Origin: Natrinema halophilum
GTDB taxonomy: Archaea; Halobacteriota; Halobacteria; Halobacteriales; Natrialbaceae
DNA length: 64,000 bases
Reading direction: 5' to 3'
Assembly: GCF_013402815.2 (NCBI RefSeq)
Contig: NZ_CP058601.1
Location: 2,914,001-2,978,000 of the forward strand
Every line of letters starts with the position of its first letter. The stretch's first letter is position 1. Below the pieces are notes generated by a model, which was not told the origin of the DNA, searched no databases, and saw nothing but the letters and a program-made list of their open reading frames with translations. The position numbers and the translations under genes were made by a program. Below, piece by piece: positions 1-9,880 of the stretch.

Positions 1-58
1 GCGAATTCAAACGGAAGATCCGGTTTCGAGGACGGTCGTGCCACGGTGGGACCAGCGG

Positions 59-334
59 CTACGACTCTCGCCCGTTCCACCTCCAACTCGCGAGAGCGAC
101 GAGCGCGACGGCGAGTACGACGAAGCCGATCGCAACGCCAATCGTGATAGCGGTGGTCGTCGACGCCGCGATCTGTCCCGACGCCAGCATGAGGCCCACT
201 ACCAGCAGCAATAGGCCGAACATCGAGGCGATCGCGAGGCCGATCCCCTCGCGGACCATCCATCTCGTTTCTGCGGCGTCCTCGCGAGCGCTCGAGGTCG
301 GCTGGTGTTCCGGGCCGCGGTATGGATTTGTCAT
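59..334 (-). CDS. small two-helix membrane protein
   Basis: A 91-residue protein of unknown function. A polar N-terminal segment of about 30 residues is followed by two hydrophobic stretches of about 20 residues each (beginning GIGLAIASMFG and TAITIGVAIGF) and a short basic tail. This predicts a hairpin in the membrane. I chose the ATG at 334 over the GTG at 346 because it gives the natural MTNPYRG start and has a purine-rich GGAAGGAG directly ahead. It stands alone, about 160 bp from serA, on the same strand. Nothing in the sequence indicates a substrate or partner. The family is not recognised. Confidence 0.6.
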   Translation of the reverse strand: MTNPYRGPEHQPTSSAREDAAETRWMVREGIGLAIASMFGLLLLVVGLMLASGQIAASTTTAITIGVAIGFVVLAVALVALASWRWNGRES

Positions 335-492
335 CTCCTTCCTCACCGCCTGAACGGAGTCTATCTACCAGCATAAACGGCGTTTGTGGCGATATGGACT
401 CTCCGGTTCGCGGGTAGGCTTCGACAGAAGGGGTTCAGTAATCGACTCGAAGCGAACTCGACTCCTGCATCGATATCGTTGTTCGAGAGCAG

Positions 493-2079
493 TCAGCCCT
501 GGCCGTTCAGCGTAATGTCGCTGACGCCGATGATCCGTGAGTCTTCCTCGAGTTCTGTTTTGGCCGCCGCGGGGACGTCATTGTCGACGTTGTAGACGGT
601 CAGCGCTTCGCCGCCGATGGCCTCGCGGGCGTTGAACATGCCGGCGATGTTGACGCCGTGGTCGCCCATGACGGTACCGATCAGGCCGATGACGCCGGGT
701 TCGTCGGTATTCCGCGTGATGACCATCCGGCCGTGGGGGATGGCGTCGACGCGGTAGCCGTCGATGCGGACGATCCGCGGATCGTCACCTGCAAAGAGGG
801 TTCCGTCGACCGACACTTGGTCATCGTCGTTGCTGACGGTGACGGTGATCAGGCTCTGGAAGTCCTCGGCCTGTCGGGTTTTGGACTCGGTGACGTCGAC
901 GCCGCGGTCCTCTGCAATCTGGGGCGCGTTGACCGCGTTGACCTGCCACTCGAGCGGTTCGAAGACGCCCTTGAGTGCCGAGGCGGTGACGAATTCGACG
1001 TCCTCGCTTGCGATGTCGCCCTCGTAGGTGACCTCGATGTCCTCGATTCGGCCGTCGAGCAACTGGGCTGCGACCTTGCCGGCGGTATCCGCGAGTTCGA
1101 TGTACGGTTCGACTCGGGGGAACGCGCTCTCGTCGATCGAGGGGGCGTTCAGCGCATTGGCGACTGGTTCCCCGACCAGTGCAGCGTTGACCTGTTTGGC
1201 TGTCGACGTGGCGACGTTCTCCTGTGCGGCCTCCGTCGAGGCCCCGAGGTGGGGCGTGACGATGATGTCGTCGTGCTCGAGCAGCGGCGAGTCAGCCGAG
1301 AGCGGTTCCTCGGCGAATACGTCCAGTGCCGCGCCGGCAACCGTGCCGTCGTCGACCTTGGCGGCCAGCGCGTCCTCGTCGACGACGCCACCCCGAGCGC
1401 AGTTGATCAGGTAGCCGTTTCCGAGCAGTTCGAGTTCGTCCTCGCTGATCAGCCCCTCCGTCTCCGGCGTCAGCGGAGTGTGGACGGTCAGGAAATCGGC
1501 CCGCTCGAGGCTCGCCTCGAGGTCTACGAGCTCGGCACCGATGCGCTGGGCACGTTCCTCGCTGATGTAGGGGTCGTAGGCGACGATGTCCATTCCCAGC
1601 GAGTCGAGTTTTTTGGAAACTTCCTGGCCGACGCGGCCGAGGCCGACGACGCCCAACGTCTTCCCGTCGAGCTCGGCACCGAGATAGTCGCTTTTCGCCC
1701 ATTCGCCGTTCTTCAGGCGGATGTGTGCCTGCGGGATCGAGCGGGCGGCCGCAAACGTCATCGCGACGGTGTGCTCGGCGGCGGCGCGAACGTTCCCCTC
1801 CGGGGCGTTGGCGACGATGACGCCGTGGTCCGTCGCAGCGTCGATGTCGATGTTGTCGACGCCGATCCCCGCTCGTCCGACGATAACCAATTCTTCGGCG
1901 GCCTCGAGGACCTCGTCGGTAACTTCGGTACCGGAGCGAACGATCAATCCGTTCGCGTCCGAGACCGCCTCGAGGAGGTCGTCGCCCTCGAGTTCGTAGC
2001 CCGTTTCGACCTCGTGGCCGGCGTCTCTGAGTACGTCAAGACCCGCATCCGCGATCGGATCCGTGACGAGAACCTTCAT
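493..2079 (-). CDS. serA: D-3-phosphoglycerate dehydrogenase
   Basis: Catalyses NAD-dependent oxidation of 3-phosphoglycerate to 3-phosphohydroxypyruvate, the first step of serine synthesis in the cytoplasm. The 528 residues match the long form of the family: a substrate/NAD core with the Rossmann motif GLGRVG at 146-151; catalytic Arg229 (in CARGG), Glu258 (in DVFAEEP) and His277 (in TPHLGAST); an intervening ASB domain at about 320-440; and a C-terminal ACT domain at about 455-528 (RMVITRNTDEPGVIG). The ACT domain is expected to bind serine for feedback control. serB lies 2.5 kb away on the opposite strand, so two steps of one pathway are nearby but not in an operon. Its start is separated by 70 bp from the end of an upstream transporter gene on the same strand. 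Confidence 0.96.
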   Translation of the reverse strand: MKVLVTDPIADAGLDVLRDAGHEVETGYELEGDDLLEAVSDANGLIVRSGTEVTDEVLEAAEELVIVGRAGIGVDNIDIDAATDHGVIVANAPEGNVRAAAEHTVAMTFAAARSIPQAHIRLKNGEWAKSDYLGAELDGKTLGVVGLGRVGQEVSKKLDSLGMDIVAYDPYISEERAQRIGAELVDLEASLERADFLTVHTPLTPETEGLISEDELELLGNGYLINCARGGVVDEDALAAKVDDGTVAGAALDVFAEEPLSADSPLLEHDDIIVTPHLGASTEAAQENVATSTAKQVNAALVGEPVANALNAPSIDESAFPRVEPYIELADTAGKVAAQLLDGRIEDIEVTYEGDIASEDVEFVTASALKGVFEPLEWQVNAVNAPQIAEDRGVDVTESKTRQAEDFQSLITVTVSNDDDQVSVDGTLFAGDDPRIVRIDGYRVDAIPHGRMVITRNTDEPGVIGLIGTVMGDHGVNIAGMFNAREAIGGEALTVYNVDNDVPAAAKTELEEDSRIIGVSDITLNGQG

Positions 2080-2149
2080 GCGAGAGACAACCGGGCGAAG
2101 CAGGTAAACCCTTCCGTTGTGGCCGGGGCCGGCAAAAAATACCGCAATT

Positions 2150-3046
2150 TCAGCTCGTAATCAGGATCGCGCCACTGACGATCAGCACTGCACCGCCGAC
2201 GACTCCTTTCGTCACCCGCTCGAGGTCGCGCAGGAGGATTGCGGCGAAGAGTAGCGTAAACAGCGGTGCGGTTGCGACGAGCGGATCGACGATGGCGATC
2301 CGGCCGCTTTCGAGACCGAGTGCGGCCATCAGCGAAAGCATTGCGGCAGTCGTCAGAAGGCCGCTACCGGCGAAGTACCGATACGACGCCCGGGGCCTCT
2401 CGAGCGCGTCGCGGCCGCCGCGAGCGAGGACGTACGCGACCAGTACGATCAGCCCAGCCGTCTCGTTGAGGGCGACCGCCTCAAGCGCGGACAGCGGTGT
2501 CTGGAGCATGCCGTACCGACGGCTGACGTTCGCGATCGCAAAGGTGGCTGCAGCGGCGATCGGCCAGCAGAGGTCGCGCGGTTCCCACCCATCGAGATCG
2601 CCGCCCTTCGAGACCGCAAGCAGGGCGAGGCCCGCCACGAGGACGGCGATGCCGGCGCCAGTTATCGGGCCCAGCGGCTCGCCGAGCCAGCCGAGTGCGA
2701 TCACCGTTGCGAAAAGCGGGCGAGAACTGAGGATTGCGTTGTTGAGACTCGCTCCGACTTTGTCGACGCCGACGAAGATGGTGACTCGCCCGAGCGCGGT
2801 GCCGACGACACCCGCGAATGCGAAGATTAAGAGAATTTCGGGAGTCAGTCCTGCGAACGCCGAGCGGCCGTACAATACCGCGATGGCCAGCCAGTAGAGC
2901 GTGGAATCGACGATCACGACGACTAGCGATGCCTGAAGGGCACTGCCGCCCGCGTTCATTCCGCGCTTGTCGAAGACTGGGGTGAACCCCCAGAGGATGG
3001 CCGGTACCAACGCGAGCACGATGACTTCGTGGACCGAACTCGTCAT
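2150..3046 (-). CDS. EamA/DMT-family transporter
   Basis: A 298-residue integral membrane protein. It has ten predicted helices in two five-helix EamA repeats; the first repeat begins PAILWGFTPVFDKRGM and the second follows a loop near residue 150. The drug/metabolite transporter superfamily exports or imports amino acids and other small metabolites, and the sequence does not reveal which. The gene ends 70 bp before the serA start on the same strand, so the two could be cotranscribed and an amino-acid export role is possible. That is inference from position only. Confidence 0.85.
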   Translation of the reverse strand: MTSSVHEVIVLALVPAILWGFTPVFDKRGMNAGGSALQASLVVVIVDSTLYWLAIAVLYGRSAFAGLTPEILLIFAFAGVVGTALGRVTIFVGVDKVGASLNNAILSSRPLFATVIALGWLGEPLGPITGAGIAVLVAGLALLAVSKGGDLDGWEPRDLCWPIAAAATFAIANVSRRYGMLQTPLSALEAVALNETAGLIVLVAYVLARGGRDALERPRASYRYFAGSGLLTTAAMLSLMAALGLESGRIAIVDPLVATAPLFTLLFAAILLRDLERVTKGVVGGAVLIVSGAILITS

Positions 3047-3252
3047 CGGTTCGGCCCCGTCGCTGATCGGTGATCGACGTTCGATCGCACAGTGGAACCG
3101 TTCTGAGTACCCCGGCGAGAGTGTTGCGATATCGCTCCACCGTGCACCGTACGCGTTAGCCGTCCGAGACTGCGATCCGCCGGTCTTGATGCCGTTCCCA
3201 CAGCGCGAAAATAGCCGATTCGGATTTTGCCCCCGACTACGTATGGGTACCC

Positions 3253-3708
3253 ATGCACGATCGAATCTTGTTGCCGACCGATGCGGAAGCGGGGACCGAG
3301 CACGCGATCGAACACGCGATCGCAGTCGCCGAGGATGCCGGCGCGGAGTTGCACCTGCTCTACGTCGTCGACAGCGACGTCTATAGTTCGTACAGCGGCG
3401 ACGAGTACGTCCACGAGTTCGAGGGACTCGAGGCCGCCCTCGAGCAGGTCGGCGAGGATGCCCTCGCCTCGGCGGCCGAGGCGGCCCAGGAGGCGGGGAT
3501 CGAGACTACGACGGTCGTCCAGCACGGGTCGCCCCACGAGCGGATCCTCGCCTACGCCGACGAGGCGGACGTCGATCTGCTCGTCATGGGATCGAAGGAA
3601 CGCCCCGGCGAGTACCGCCAGTTGCTCGGGAGCGTCACCGACCGCGTCGCTCGCCTCGCCTCGCGGCCGGTCACGATCGTCAAGACTCCGGTCGAGGGAA
3701 GCGAATAG
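3253..3708 (+). CDS. universal stress protein, UspA family
   Basis: A 151-residue single-domain Usp protein. It begins MHDRILLPTDAEAGTEHAIEHA, the usual first strand and helix of the fold. The C-terminal nucleotide-binding signature is visible as MGSKERPGEYRQLLGSVTDRVARLASRPVTIVK, which corresponds to the G-2x-G-9x-G(S/T) ATP-binding pattern with the second glycine position changed. Haloarchaea carry many such paralogues and their individual roles are mostly unknown. It is divergent from the transporter gene at 2150-3046, and the 206-bp gap must hold both promoters. Confidence 0.93.
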   Translation: MHDRILLPTDAEAGTEHAIEHAIAVAEDAGAELHLLYVVDSDVYSSYSGDEYVHEFEGLEAALEQVGEDALASAAEAAQEAGIETTTVVQHGSPHERILAYADEADVDLLVMGSKERPGEYRQLLGSVTDRVARLASRPVTIVKTPVEGSE

Positions 3709-3731
3709 GGGGATCGGCTCGAGCGCCGAAC

Positions 3732-4427
3732 TCACCGTTTGGCTGCCCGTATCTGCGGAAGAGCGGCCACGGTGGCTCCGATCGCGACGAACACGAGTGC
3801 GGTGGTACCGACCGAGACGACCGTCCCGAGATCGGTCGCAGCGGCAATCGTCGCCCCTCCCTCGGTGGTACTGGATGCCTGCTCTGGCGTCCACTGGGCG
3901 GTCATCGCGAGTCCAATCAGCAGGATGATGTAGCTCATGACCAGGGAACCGAGCGCGAATCCGACCTCCCGGCGCGTCTCGAGGCGAACGTGTCGGACGA
4001 GAAGGTAACCGGCGGTAAGCAACACGACGACAGGGACGAGGGCCGTCACGTGGCTGGTCAGTCCACGACCCAATCCGAACGCGCCCTGTATCGTCTCTTC
4101 GCCCTGTTCGATCGTCACTCCGTGGTTTCCCAGTGTCATTAGTCCCGTCACCACCCAGCGACTTGGCTTGTTCTCCGGTCCGTTGAACAACCCCCCTGCG
4201 ACCATCGCCCCGACGAAATTGTAAAGCACTGTGAAGACGACGACGAAAGCGCTGACACCCGAGACGGTCCCGGCTTTCCAGGGCTGGACGACTAGTCGCG
4301 TTCGCTCGCGTTGGTTCGTGTCGTCCGGATCGCCATCGACACCGTCTTCGCTATCACTGTCGTCGGTTTCTTGCTCGTTCGTGAGGGAGGGGCCCTTCTC
4401 GTATTCGAATCGTCGCTCAGACGACAT
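3732..4427 (-). CDS. haloarchaeal multi-span membrane protein
   Basis: A 231-residue protein with an acidic N-terminal cytoplasmic segment (residues 1-50, rich in Asp/Glu/Asn) followed by about five hydrophobic helices (starting at VSGVSAFVVVFTVLYNFVGA). The reading frame stays open to 4895, but I chose the ATG at 4427 because the upstream residues are not membrane-like and overlap the serB coding region on the other strand. It converges with the UspA gene, with only 23 bp between stop codons. The function is unknown. Homologues are expected only among haloarchaea, but this was not tested. Confidence 0.65.
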   Translation of the reverse strand: MSSERRFEYEKGPSLTNEQETDDSDSEDGVDGDPDDTNQRERTRLVVQPWKAGTVSGVSAFVVVFTVLYNFVGAMVAGGLFNGPENKPSRWVVTGLMTLGNHGVTIEQGEETIQGAFGLGRGLTSHVTALVPVVVLLTAGYLLVRHVRLETRREVGFALGSLVMSYIILLIGLAMTAQWTPEQASSTTEGGATIAAATDLGTVVSVGTTALVFVAIGATVAALPQIRAAKR

Positions 4428-4514
4428 GTGCCCGTTATCGGTGGCGATCCGATAATATGTTTCGGTCGGTACGAACTCGAAACCATCCTGCGGGTGGACG
4501 GAGGATAGAAACCT

Positions 4515-4527
4515 GAACAGGTTTATC
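4515..4527 (+). promoter_or_regulatory. TATA-box promoter of serB
   Basis: AGGTTTATCC centred near 4521, about 30 bp upstream of the serB ATG at 4551. Archaeal TATA boxes lie 25-27 bp ahead of the transcription start, so the predicted mRNA would be leaderless or nearly so, which is common in haloarchaea. No Shine-Dalgarno motif is visible before the ATG. Confidence 0.5.
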
Positions 4528-4550
4528 CGGGGACCGACAATCGTGGGGCA

Positions 4551-5195
4551 ATGACAGTCGTCGCTTTCGACTTCGACGGGACGCTTTCCGACTCCGAAAT
4601 GACCGTGTTGCTTGGGGACCGCCGCGACGTCGCCGCGGACATGGCAGACATTACCGAGCGCGCAATGAACGACGAAATCGGCTACGCTGAGAGCCTGCGC
4701 AAGCGCGCAGCCCTGCTCGAGGGGCTTCCCCAGGCCGAAGCCGAGGCCGCATTCGACGATGTCGTCCTCCGGGAGGGGGCCGCCGATCTCATCGCGGAAC
4801 TGAACGACGCCGGCGTCACGACCGCTATCCTTACCGGTGGCTTCGAACGCGGTGTTGCTGCCGCCCTGGAGCGCGAGGACGTTTCCGTCGATCACATCGT
4901 CTCGAACCGACTCCCGATGAAGGCAGGTGAACTAACCGGCGCAGTCGAGGGACCGCTGATCGACGGCACCAAAGACGACGCGCTCGAAGACCTCGCCGAC
5001 GACGTGAGCGTCGACCTCGCCGAGACCATCGCCATCGGTGACGGGGCGAACGACCTGCCGATGCTCGAGGTTGCCGGCCTGGCGATCGGCTTCGAACCGA
5101 AACCAGCAGTCGAACCCCACTGTGACGTCGTCGTCACGTCGATGTCCGAAGCCCGCGAGACGCTGCTCGCGGAAACCGCAATCCTCGAGGGCTGA
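4551..5195 (+). CDS. serB: phosphoserine phosphatase, HAD family
   Basis: Hydrolyses O-phosphoserine to serine, the last step of serine synthesis. The 214 residues show all four HAD motifs: the nucleophile motif FDFDGTLSDSE near the N-terminus (first Asp is the phosphorylated residue, second the general acid); motif II LTGGF; a lysine in motif III (GTKDDALEDL); and the metal-binding motif GDGANDLPML. The small alpha-helical cap lies between motif I and the GGF loop. The sequence is typical of archaeal SerB but lacks the N-terminal ACT extension found in some bacterial forms. Other HAD phosphatases can look similar, but serA nearby supports the assignment. Confidence 0.9.
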   Translation: MTVVAFDFDGTLSDSEMTVLLGDRRDVAADMADITERAMNDEIGYAESLRKRAALLEGLPQAEAEAAFDDVVLREGAADLIAELNDAGVTTAILTGGFERGVAAALEREDVSVDHIVSNRLPMKAGELTGAVEGPLIDGTKDDALEDLADDVSVDLAETIAIGDGANDLPMLEVAGLAIGFEPKPAVEPHCDVVVTSMSEARETLLAETAILEG

Positions 5196-5389
5196 TTGGG
5201 GCTCGTACACAGCGTGTATACTCCCGTAATTTCGCGTTACTGTTCCGAAACACTCGATACCACCTCAAAGCACCCGCGCTCGCTTTCGTTTCCGTCGCGA
5301 TTCGCAAGTGGTCCCCATCGGCGATTGTCAGTACTAAGAACTGATTGTAGCACCAATGGAGTTATTAACTCGTGACCGAGTAAGTAACT

Positions 5390-5776
5390 ATGATGATGTG
5401 GCAAGACCTCGTATTCATGCTCGGAAGTGGCCTCTCGATCATTTTTCTCGCGCCGACGCTGAGCGACACCAGTGCGCGAGTCCCGCTTGGAACGAGCCTT
5501 CCGTCGATGGGGATCGGCTTCGTTTACGCGACGACGTTTTTCACGCTCGGGATGGATTTCTCGGCACTGGGTGCGTTCGCCGCCGGTTCGATGTGGTCTC
5601 TCATCGCCCTGTTCCGCTCGCCTTGTGGGGCTTCGATGAAACTCTTCGCCCGCGAAAATCTCGCCCTGTTCGTCTCTGACCTGCAGTACTGGATCGATCG
5701 TCGGCGCTCCGAGCGCTCGCACGCCGATTATTTCGTCTCGTTCGATGACCCTCGCGGCCAGGGAAACGGCCGTTAG
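5390..5776 (+). CDS. small membrane protein of unknown function
   Basis: A 128-residue protein with two to three hydrophobic segments in the first 85 residues (LGSGLSIIFLAPTL, MGIGFVYATTFFTLGM, LGAFAAGSMWSLIALF) and a polar, cytoplasmic-looking C-terminal tail containing a Trp/Asp/Arg-rich amphipathic stretch. Three consecutive ATG codons make the exact start uncertain by two residues. There is no recognised family. It stands alone, with serB upstream on the same strand. Confidence 0.6.
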   Translation: MMMWQDLVFMLGSGLSIIFLAPTLSDTSARVPLGTSLPSMGIGFVYATTFFTLGMDFSALGAFAAGSMWSLIALFRSPCGASMKLFARENLALFVSDLQYWIDRRRSERSHADYFVSFDDPRGQGNGR

Positions 5777-6001
5777 GGCCGTCTCGCCTCGTGTTCACGC
5801 GACCTGAGACGTCGTTCGAGTATCGGAGAGCACTATCCGTCCGTTCTAGAGTTCGCAGTCGCGATTGCGCCGGTGGTACCGAATCGACGTCGTCGGCGGT
5901 GGCTGGTGAGTTCCGTTCGAGTCTCGGTGACGCGACGAACGTCGATCGGATCGGCGAATAAAAACGGTGTCCGAGCGAACTGCTCGCTCGTTCGGCGGCA
6001 C

Positions 6002-6772
6002 TTACCGTTCGTTTACCTTGGCAACCGCGGTGTCGATGACGTCTTCGCCCTGGGCGATGATTGCCCCCAGAACCGCGAACAGAGCGGGGAAAATGATCCC
6101 GGCAAAGAGGATAGCCTCGTTGAGCGACGGTTTGAACGTGAGGTTGGAGACGACCTCACCGCTGTTGTTGAAGAACGTGTCTCCCGTGAGCGGAGCGACG
6201 CTATTGACGACGCTCGAAATGAGTTGCGGGTCGGAGTATTCGTGAGTCATCACGAACGCAGCAAGTGCGGCGAAGACGATATACGGTGGGACGATTGTCA
6301 AACCGGCTTTCACCGCTTCGACCGGCCCCTCGGCATCCGTGTACCGTGCGACGCCGTAGCCGAGCCCGACAAGCGTCCCAACCGTCACGATGAACAGGAT
6401 TGTGTCCGCGAGTACGAAGGGAGCGGAACCGTTTGCGAGCGCGGCGACGTTGTTCGGAGCGGAACCGAGCGCGGCCCGTTCACCACCCGCCTCGAAACTG
6501 ACGCCGAACGTTCCGAGGAAACTCCAGCCCGCTGCGACCCACGAGCTCACCAGGTCCGTCACGACCGTCGAACCGTCGTCAGTGTACGATACCGGCGTCG
6601 TTTGACCGGCCTGTGCGACCGTCAAATAGAGATGAGTCAAATACGTTATAACTACCCCGACAATCCCGAATACGGCACCCTCTTTGAGCGGCAAATCACT
6701 TCCGGCGTCCCGTGATATCTGCTGTTGGCCTGCCGATTCCTCCTCGTAGTCCAGTTGCTTCCCATCTGACAT
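6002..6772 (-). CDS. haloarchaeal polytopic membrane protein
   Basis: A 256-residue protein. It has a polar N-terminus (MSDGKQLDYEEESAG) followed by about six to seven hydrophobic helices, the first beginning GAVFGIVGVVITYLTHLY. Loops are rich in small residues and poor in charge. I chose the ATG at 6772 over the ATG at 6823 because the earlier stretch is AT-rich and probably holds the promoter. The family looks like conserved haloarchaeal proteins without known function. No transporter signature is visible. It lies between a small orphan gene and metX. Confidence 0.65.
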   Translation of the reverse strand: MSDGKQLDYEEESAGQQQISRDAGSDLPLKEGAVFGIVGVVITYLTHLYLTVAQAGQTTPVSYTDDGSTVVTDLVSSWVAAGWSFLGTFGVSFEAGGERAALGSAPNNVAALANGSAPFVLADTILFIVTVGTLVGLGYGVARYTDAEGPVEAVKAGLTIVPPYIVFAALAAFVMTHEYSDPQLISSVVNSVAPLTGDTFFNNSGEVVSNLTFKPSLNEAILFAGIIFPALFAVLGAIIAQGEDVIDTAVAKVNER

Positions 6773-6906
6773 CACTAATACATCAAAGAGCGGAATATTA
6801 TATTTTTCGGCATAGTTCATCAACCTGTCAATATAAAATGGTGTCAGAACGGCTCAGGCACCGCTAAAACGACCGGGAAGCTTCCAGAATTAATTATTAC
6901 GACAAA

Positions 6907-8148
6907 TCACTCCGAAAACAGGCTCGTGTGGACTGGGGCGAACTCCCCCGAATCGTCGGCTTCGCGCATTGTATCGGTAATGGCACGGCCGCTGAGACCG
7001 TCCTCGAGCAGGTCCGAGAGCGGCGGTCCGACCTTCTCCGGTTCGACGAGGAAGGCGTCGTGTCCGTGGTCGGATTCGATCACGTGGTGGGCCACGTCGA
7101 CGCCAGCCTCCCGACAGGATTCTGCCAGTGCCTCGGATTGCTCTACGGTGAAGTGCCAGTCCCCGGTAAACGAGAGGAGCAGGAGCTCGCCCTCGAACGC
7201 CGCTATCGCGTCCGCGTCGGACTCGTAGCTCGCCGATAGATCGAAGTCGTCCATCGCGCGGGTCATGTAGAGGTAGCTATTCGCGTCGAACCGATCGGTA
7301 AACTTGTCGGCCTGATAATCGAGGTAGGATTCGACTTCACGATACGGGAAGAATGCGGCAGCGGCGTCCGGCGGCTCCTCGCGGACCGCCTCTCGGCCCG
7401 CCGAACGGCGGCCGAACTTGCGGGCCATCGAAGCCTTCGAGAGGTACATGATGTGCCCGATCTGGCGGGCTCGAGCCAGTCCGTCTTCGGGTTCCTCGCC
7501 GCCGTAGTAGTGGCCACCGTTCCAGTTCGGATCGGACGTGATCGCCCGTCGGGCGACGGTATCGAGCGCGAGACACTGCGCGTCGAGTCGAGCGGCGGCG
7601 GCGACCGCGCCGGCTCGTTCGACGTCGTCCGGGAACCGTCGCAGCCAGTCGAGGACGTTCATTCCGCCGACGCTGCCGCCGATAACGGCGTGAATCCGTC
7701 CGACGCCGAGTGCGTCCAGTAACTCGCGCTGGGCGCGCGTCCAGTCGCCGACCGTGACCGGCGGGAAGTCGGTGCCGTAGGGCTCACCCGTTTCGGGGTT
7801 CTCACTTGCGGGTCCGGTCGTCCCGTAACACGACCCCGGCGCGTTCGCACAGACGACGTAGTACTCCGTCGTATCGATCGCTTTCCCGGGGCCGACGACG
7901 TCACCCCACCAGGCGCGGGCCTGGCCGGCAGTCTCACCGCTGGCGTCCGGCCGGCGGGCAACGTGGGCGCTGCCGGTCAGCGCGTGACAGACGAGTACCG
8001 CATTATCTCCGGTAAAGTCGCCGTAAGTTTCGTAGGCCACCTCGAGCGAGGGGATCGATTCCCCGGACTCGAACTGGAACTCGCCGAGGTCGACCGTGTC
8101 TTTGGTCGTACTCACGTCGGCCACCTCGTCGGCGTCTTTCGGAGACAC
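6907..8148 (-). CDS. metX: homoserine O-acetyltransferase
   Basis: Transfers acetyl from acetyl-CoA to homoserine, committing it to methionine synthesis. The 413 residues form an alpha/beta-hydrolase fold. The nucleophile elbow is GGSVGGM, with Ser159. The C-terminal catalytic histidine lies in [11 protein letters not shown] at about 363. The family signatures [25 protein letters not shown] and [14 protein letters not shown] are also present. It sits 142 bp downstream of metY on the same strand, and the two enzymes act consecutively, which supports the acetyl pathway. MetX enzymes can be succinyltransferases, and substrate choice cannot be settled by eye. The first 12 residues may not be translated, since an in-frame GTG follows. 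Confidence 0.93.
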   Translation of the reverse strand: MSPKDADEVADVSTTKDTVDLGEFQFESGESIPSLEVAYETYGDFTGDNAVLVCHALTGSAHVARRPDASGETAGQARAWWGDVVGPGKAIDTTEYYVVCANAPGSCYGTTGPASENPETGEPYGTDFPPVTVGDWTRAQRELLDALGVGRIHAVIGGSVGGMNVLDWLRRFPDDVERAGAVAAAARLDAQCLALDTVARRAITSDPNWNGGHYYGGEEPEDGLARARQIGHIMYLSKASMARKFGRRSAGREAVREEPPDAAAAFFPYREVESYLDYQADKFTDRFDANSYLYMTRAMDDFDLSASYESDADAIAAFEGELLLLSFTGDWHFTVEQSEALAESCREAGVDVAHHVIESDHGHDAFLVEPEKVGPPLSDLLEDGLSGRAITDTMREADDSGEFAPVHTSLFSE

Positions 8149-8290
8149 TGCCGGCGGGTCGGCTCAGTCTCCGTTCGGTCGCGTATCATGTATGTGGTGC
8201 ATATTACCGGACGATCTAATAACTCGCAGTTACGGCAAGATTCGCTTCTTCGCGATTGACCCGTCGATGCCGGAGTGAGTGCGTCGTTCG

Positions 8291-9607
8291 TTACTTCGTG
8301 CTCTCGATCGCCTGCTCGAGATCCGCGAGGATGTCCGCGGGATCTTCGATCCCCACGGACATCCGGATGAGGTCGTCGGTCACGCCCGCGTCCTCGCGCT
8401 CCTCGGACGTCAACTGGCCGTGAGTGGTACTGGCCGGGTGGATAACCAGCGTCTTCGCGTCGCCGATGTTCGCGAGGAACTGGGCGACCTCGACGTTCTC
8501 GCAGAAGGCCTTGCCTGCTTCGTAGCCTCCCTCGAGTCCGAACGCGACCATGCCGCCGAAGTCCTCGAGATAGCGTTCGGCGTTTTCGTGGGTCGGATGG
8601 GATTCGAGGCCGGGATGGGTGACCCACGCGACGTCCTCGTGATCGTCGAGGTATTCCGCGACGATCGCCGCGTTCTCGCAGTGCTTGCTGACGCGCAGGG
8701 GCAGCGATTCGAGCCCCTGCAGCGTTTGCCAGGCGTCGAACGGCGATTGCTGATTGCCGAGGCTACGCAGCGAGCGGAACCTGGCCGTGGCGGCGAACGG
8801 TGCTTCGGGGAAGTCCCGCGAAAAGTCGACGTCGTGATAGGCGTGATTCTGTCCGGCGATTTCGTCGTAGCCGTGCTCGCCCCACGGGAACGACCCGCCG
8901 TCGACGAGGACGCCGCCGACGGTCGTCCCGGAGCCGTGGAGCCACTTGGTCGTCGACTCCCAGACGACGTCGGCGCCGTGCTCGAGCGGGCGACAGAGCG
9001 CGGGCGTCGCGAACGTGTTGTCGACCACGAGCGGGACGCCGTTTTCGTGTGCGATCTTCGCGACGCGCTCGAAATCGGGCGTGACCAGCGACGGGTTGCC
9101 GATCGTTTCGACGTGGACGAATGCCGTGTCCTCGTCGATTGCGTCGTCGTACTCGTCGTACTCGAGGGTTGGGACGAACCGGGGCTCGATGTCTCGCCGA
9201 CTCGCAGTTTTCGAAAAATACGCGGTCGTTCCGCCGTACGTGTCGGTCGAACAGACCACGTTCTCGCCTGCTTTCGCGAGGATCAACACGGCGGAATCCA
9301 GCGCGGCCATGCCGCTTCCCGTCGCGACCGCACCGGCCCCGCTTTCGAGCGAGGCGAGACGGTCCTCGAGGGTCACGACGGTCGGATTGGCGATGCGAGA
9401 GTAGAGGTAGCCGTCATCCTCGAGGGCGTAGCGGGCGGCGGCCGTGTCAGCGTCCTCGAAGACGTAGGAGGTCGTCTGGTAGATCGGCGGTGCCATCGCG
9501 CCGGTGTCCGAGTCGGGGGATTGGCCCGCGTGGACGCTGCGCGTTCCGAAGCCGCGCTCGCCACGCTCGGCATCGGTATCGTGTCCGTCGCTCGCGTCGT
9601 CGCTCAT
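8291..9607 (-). CDS. metY: O-acetylhomoserine sulfhydrylase (PLP enzyme)
   Basis: Condenses O-acetylhomoserine with sulfide (or a sulfur donor) to give homocysteine. The 438-residue sequence is of the Cys/Met-metabolism PLP family: an N-terminal PIYQTTSYVFEDADTA block, a phosphate-binding TGSGMAA near 96-102, the cofactor aspartate in VVDNTFATP, and Lys221 in the STTKWLHGSG Schiff-base site. The length and internal loops fit MetY rather than the shorter cystathionine gamma-synthases. It lies immediately upstream of metX, so the pair probably forms one transcription unit. The intergenic region holds no gene. Confidence 0.93.
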   Translation of the reverse strand: MSDDASDGHDTDAERGERGFGTRSVHAGQSPDSDTGAMAPPIYQTTSYVFEDADTAAARYALEDDGYLYSRIANPTVVTLEDRLASLESGAGAVATGSGMAALDSAVLILAKAGENVVCSTDTYGGTTAYFSKTASRRDIEPRFVPTLEYDEYDDAIDEDTAFVHVETIGNPSLVTPDFERVAKIAHENGVPLVVDNTFATPALCRPLEHGADVVWESTTKWLHGSGTTVGGVLVDGGSFPWGEHGYDEIAGQNHAYHDVDFSRDFPEAPFAATARFRSLRSLGNQQSPFDAWQTLQGLESLPLRVSKHCENAAIVAEYLDDHEDVAWVTHPGLESHPTHENAERYLEDFGGMVAFGLEGGYEAGKAFCENVEVAQFLANIGDAKTLVIHPASTTHGQLTSEEREDAGVTDDLIRMSVGIEDPADILADLEQAIESTK

Positions 9608-9880
9608 GTTTAGTATGCATACTTCTCCACATTCATATGCGTCTCAGTAACGGCAAATACGGCCAGTCTAGCGAACGTCTCTCACGGTCGTGGGCCGCTC
9701 GAAACGATCCCACTCGTCAGACAGCGGACAACGCACAGGACCCGAGACGTAGTCTCACGAGTGTCCGTTCCCGTACCACGGTTTCTGTCCCTGTGGCACG
9801 TTTCGCCTGCACGGCCAGCACCAACGAGCGCTTCGCCTGCAGGCTCAATTCCTATTGCCCGATGACCTCTCGTCTCGAGC

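Noticed and set aside
658-2160. 500-residue open frame opposite serA
   Set aside because: Long antisense frames are expected in GC-rich haloarchaeal DNA. The translation is Val/Asp/Arg-rich without domains, and serA on the other strand is certain.
3732-4895. 387-residue version of the membrane protein
   Set aside because: The first 156 residues overlap serB antisense and lack protein-like pattern; the internal ATG at 4427 is a better start.
5873-6715. 280-residue plus-strand frame
   Set aside because: It lies antisense to the membrane protein at 6002-6772 and its translation is charged and patternless.
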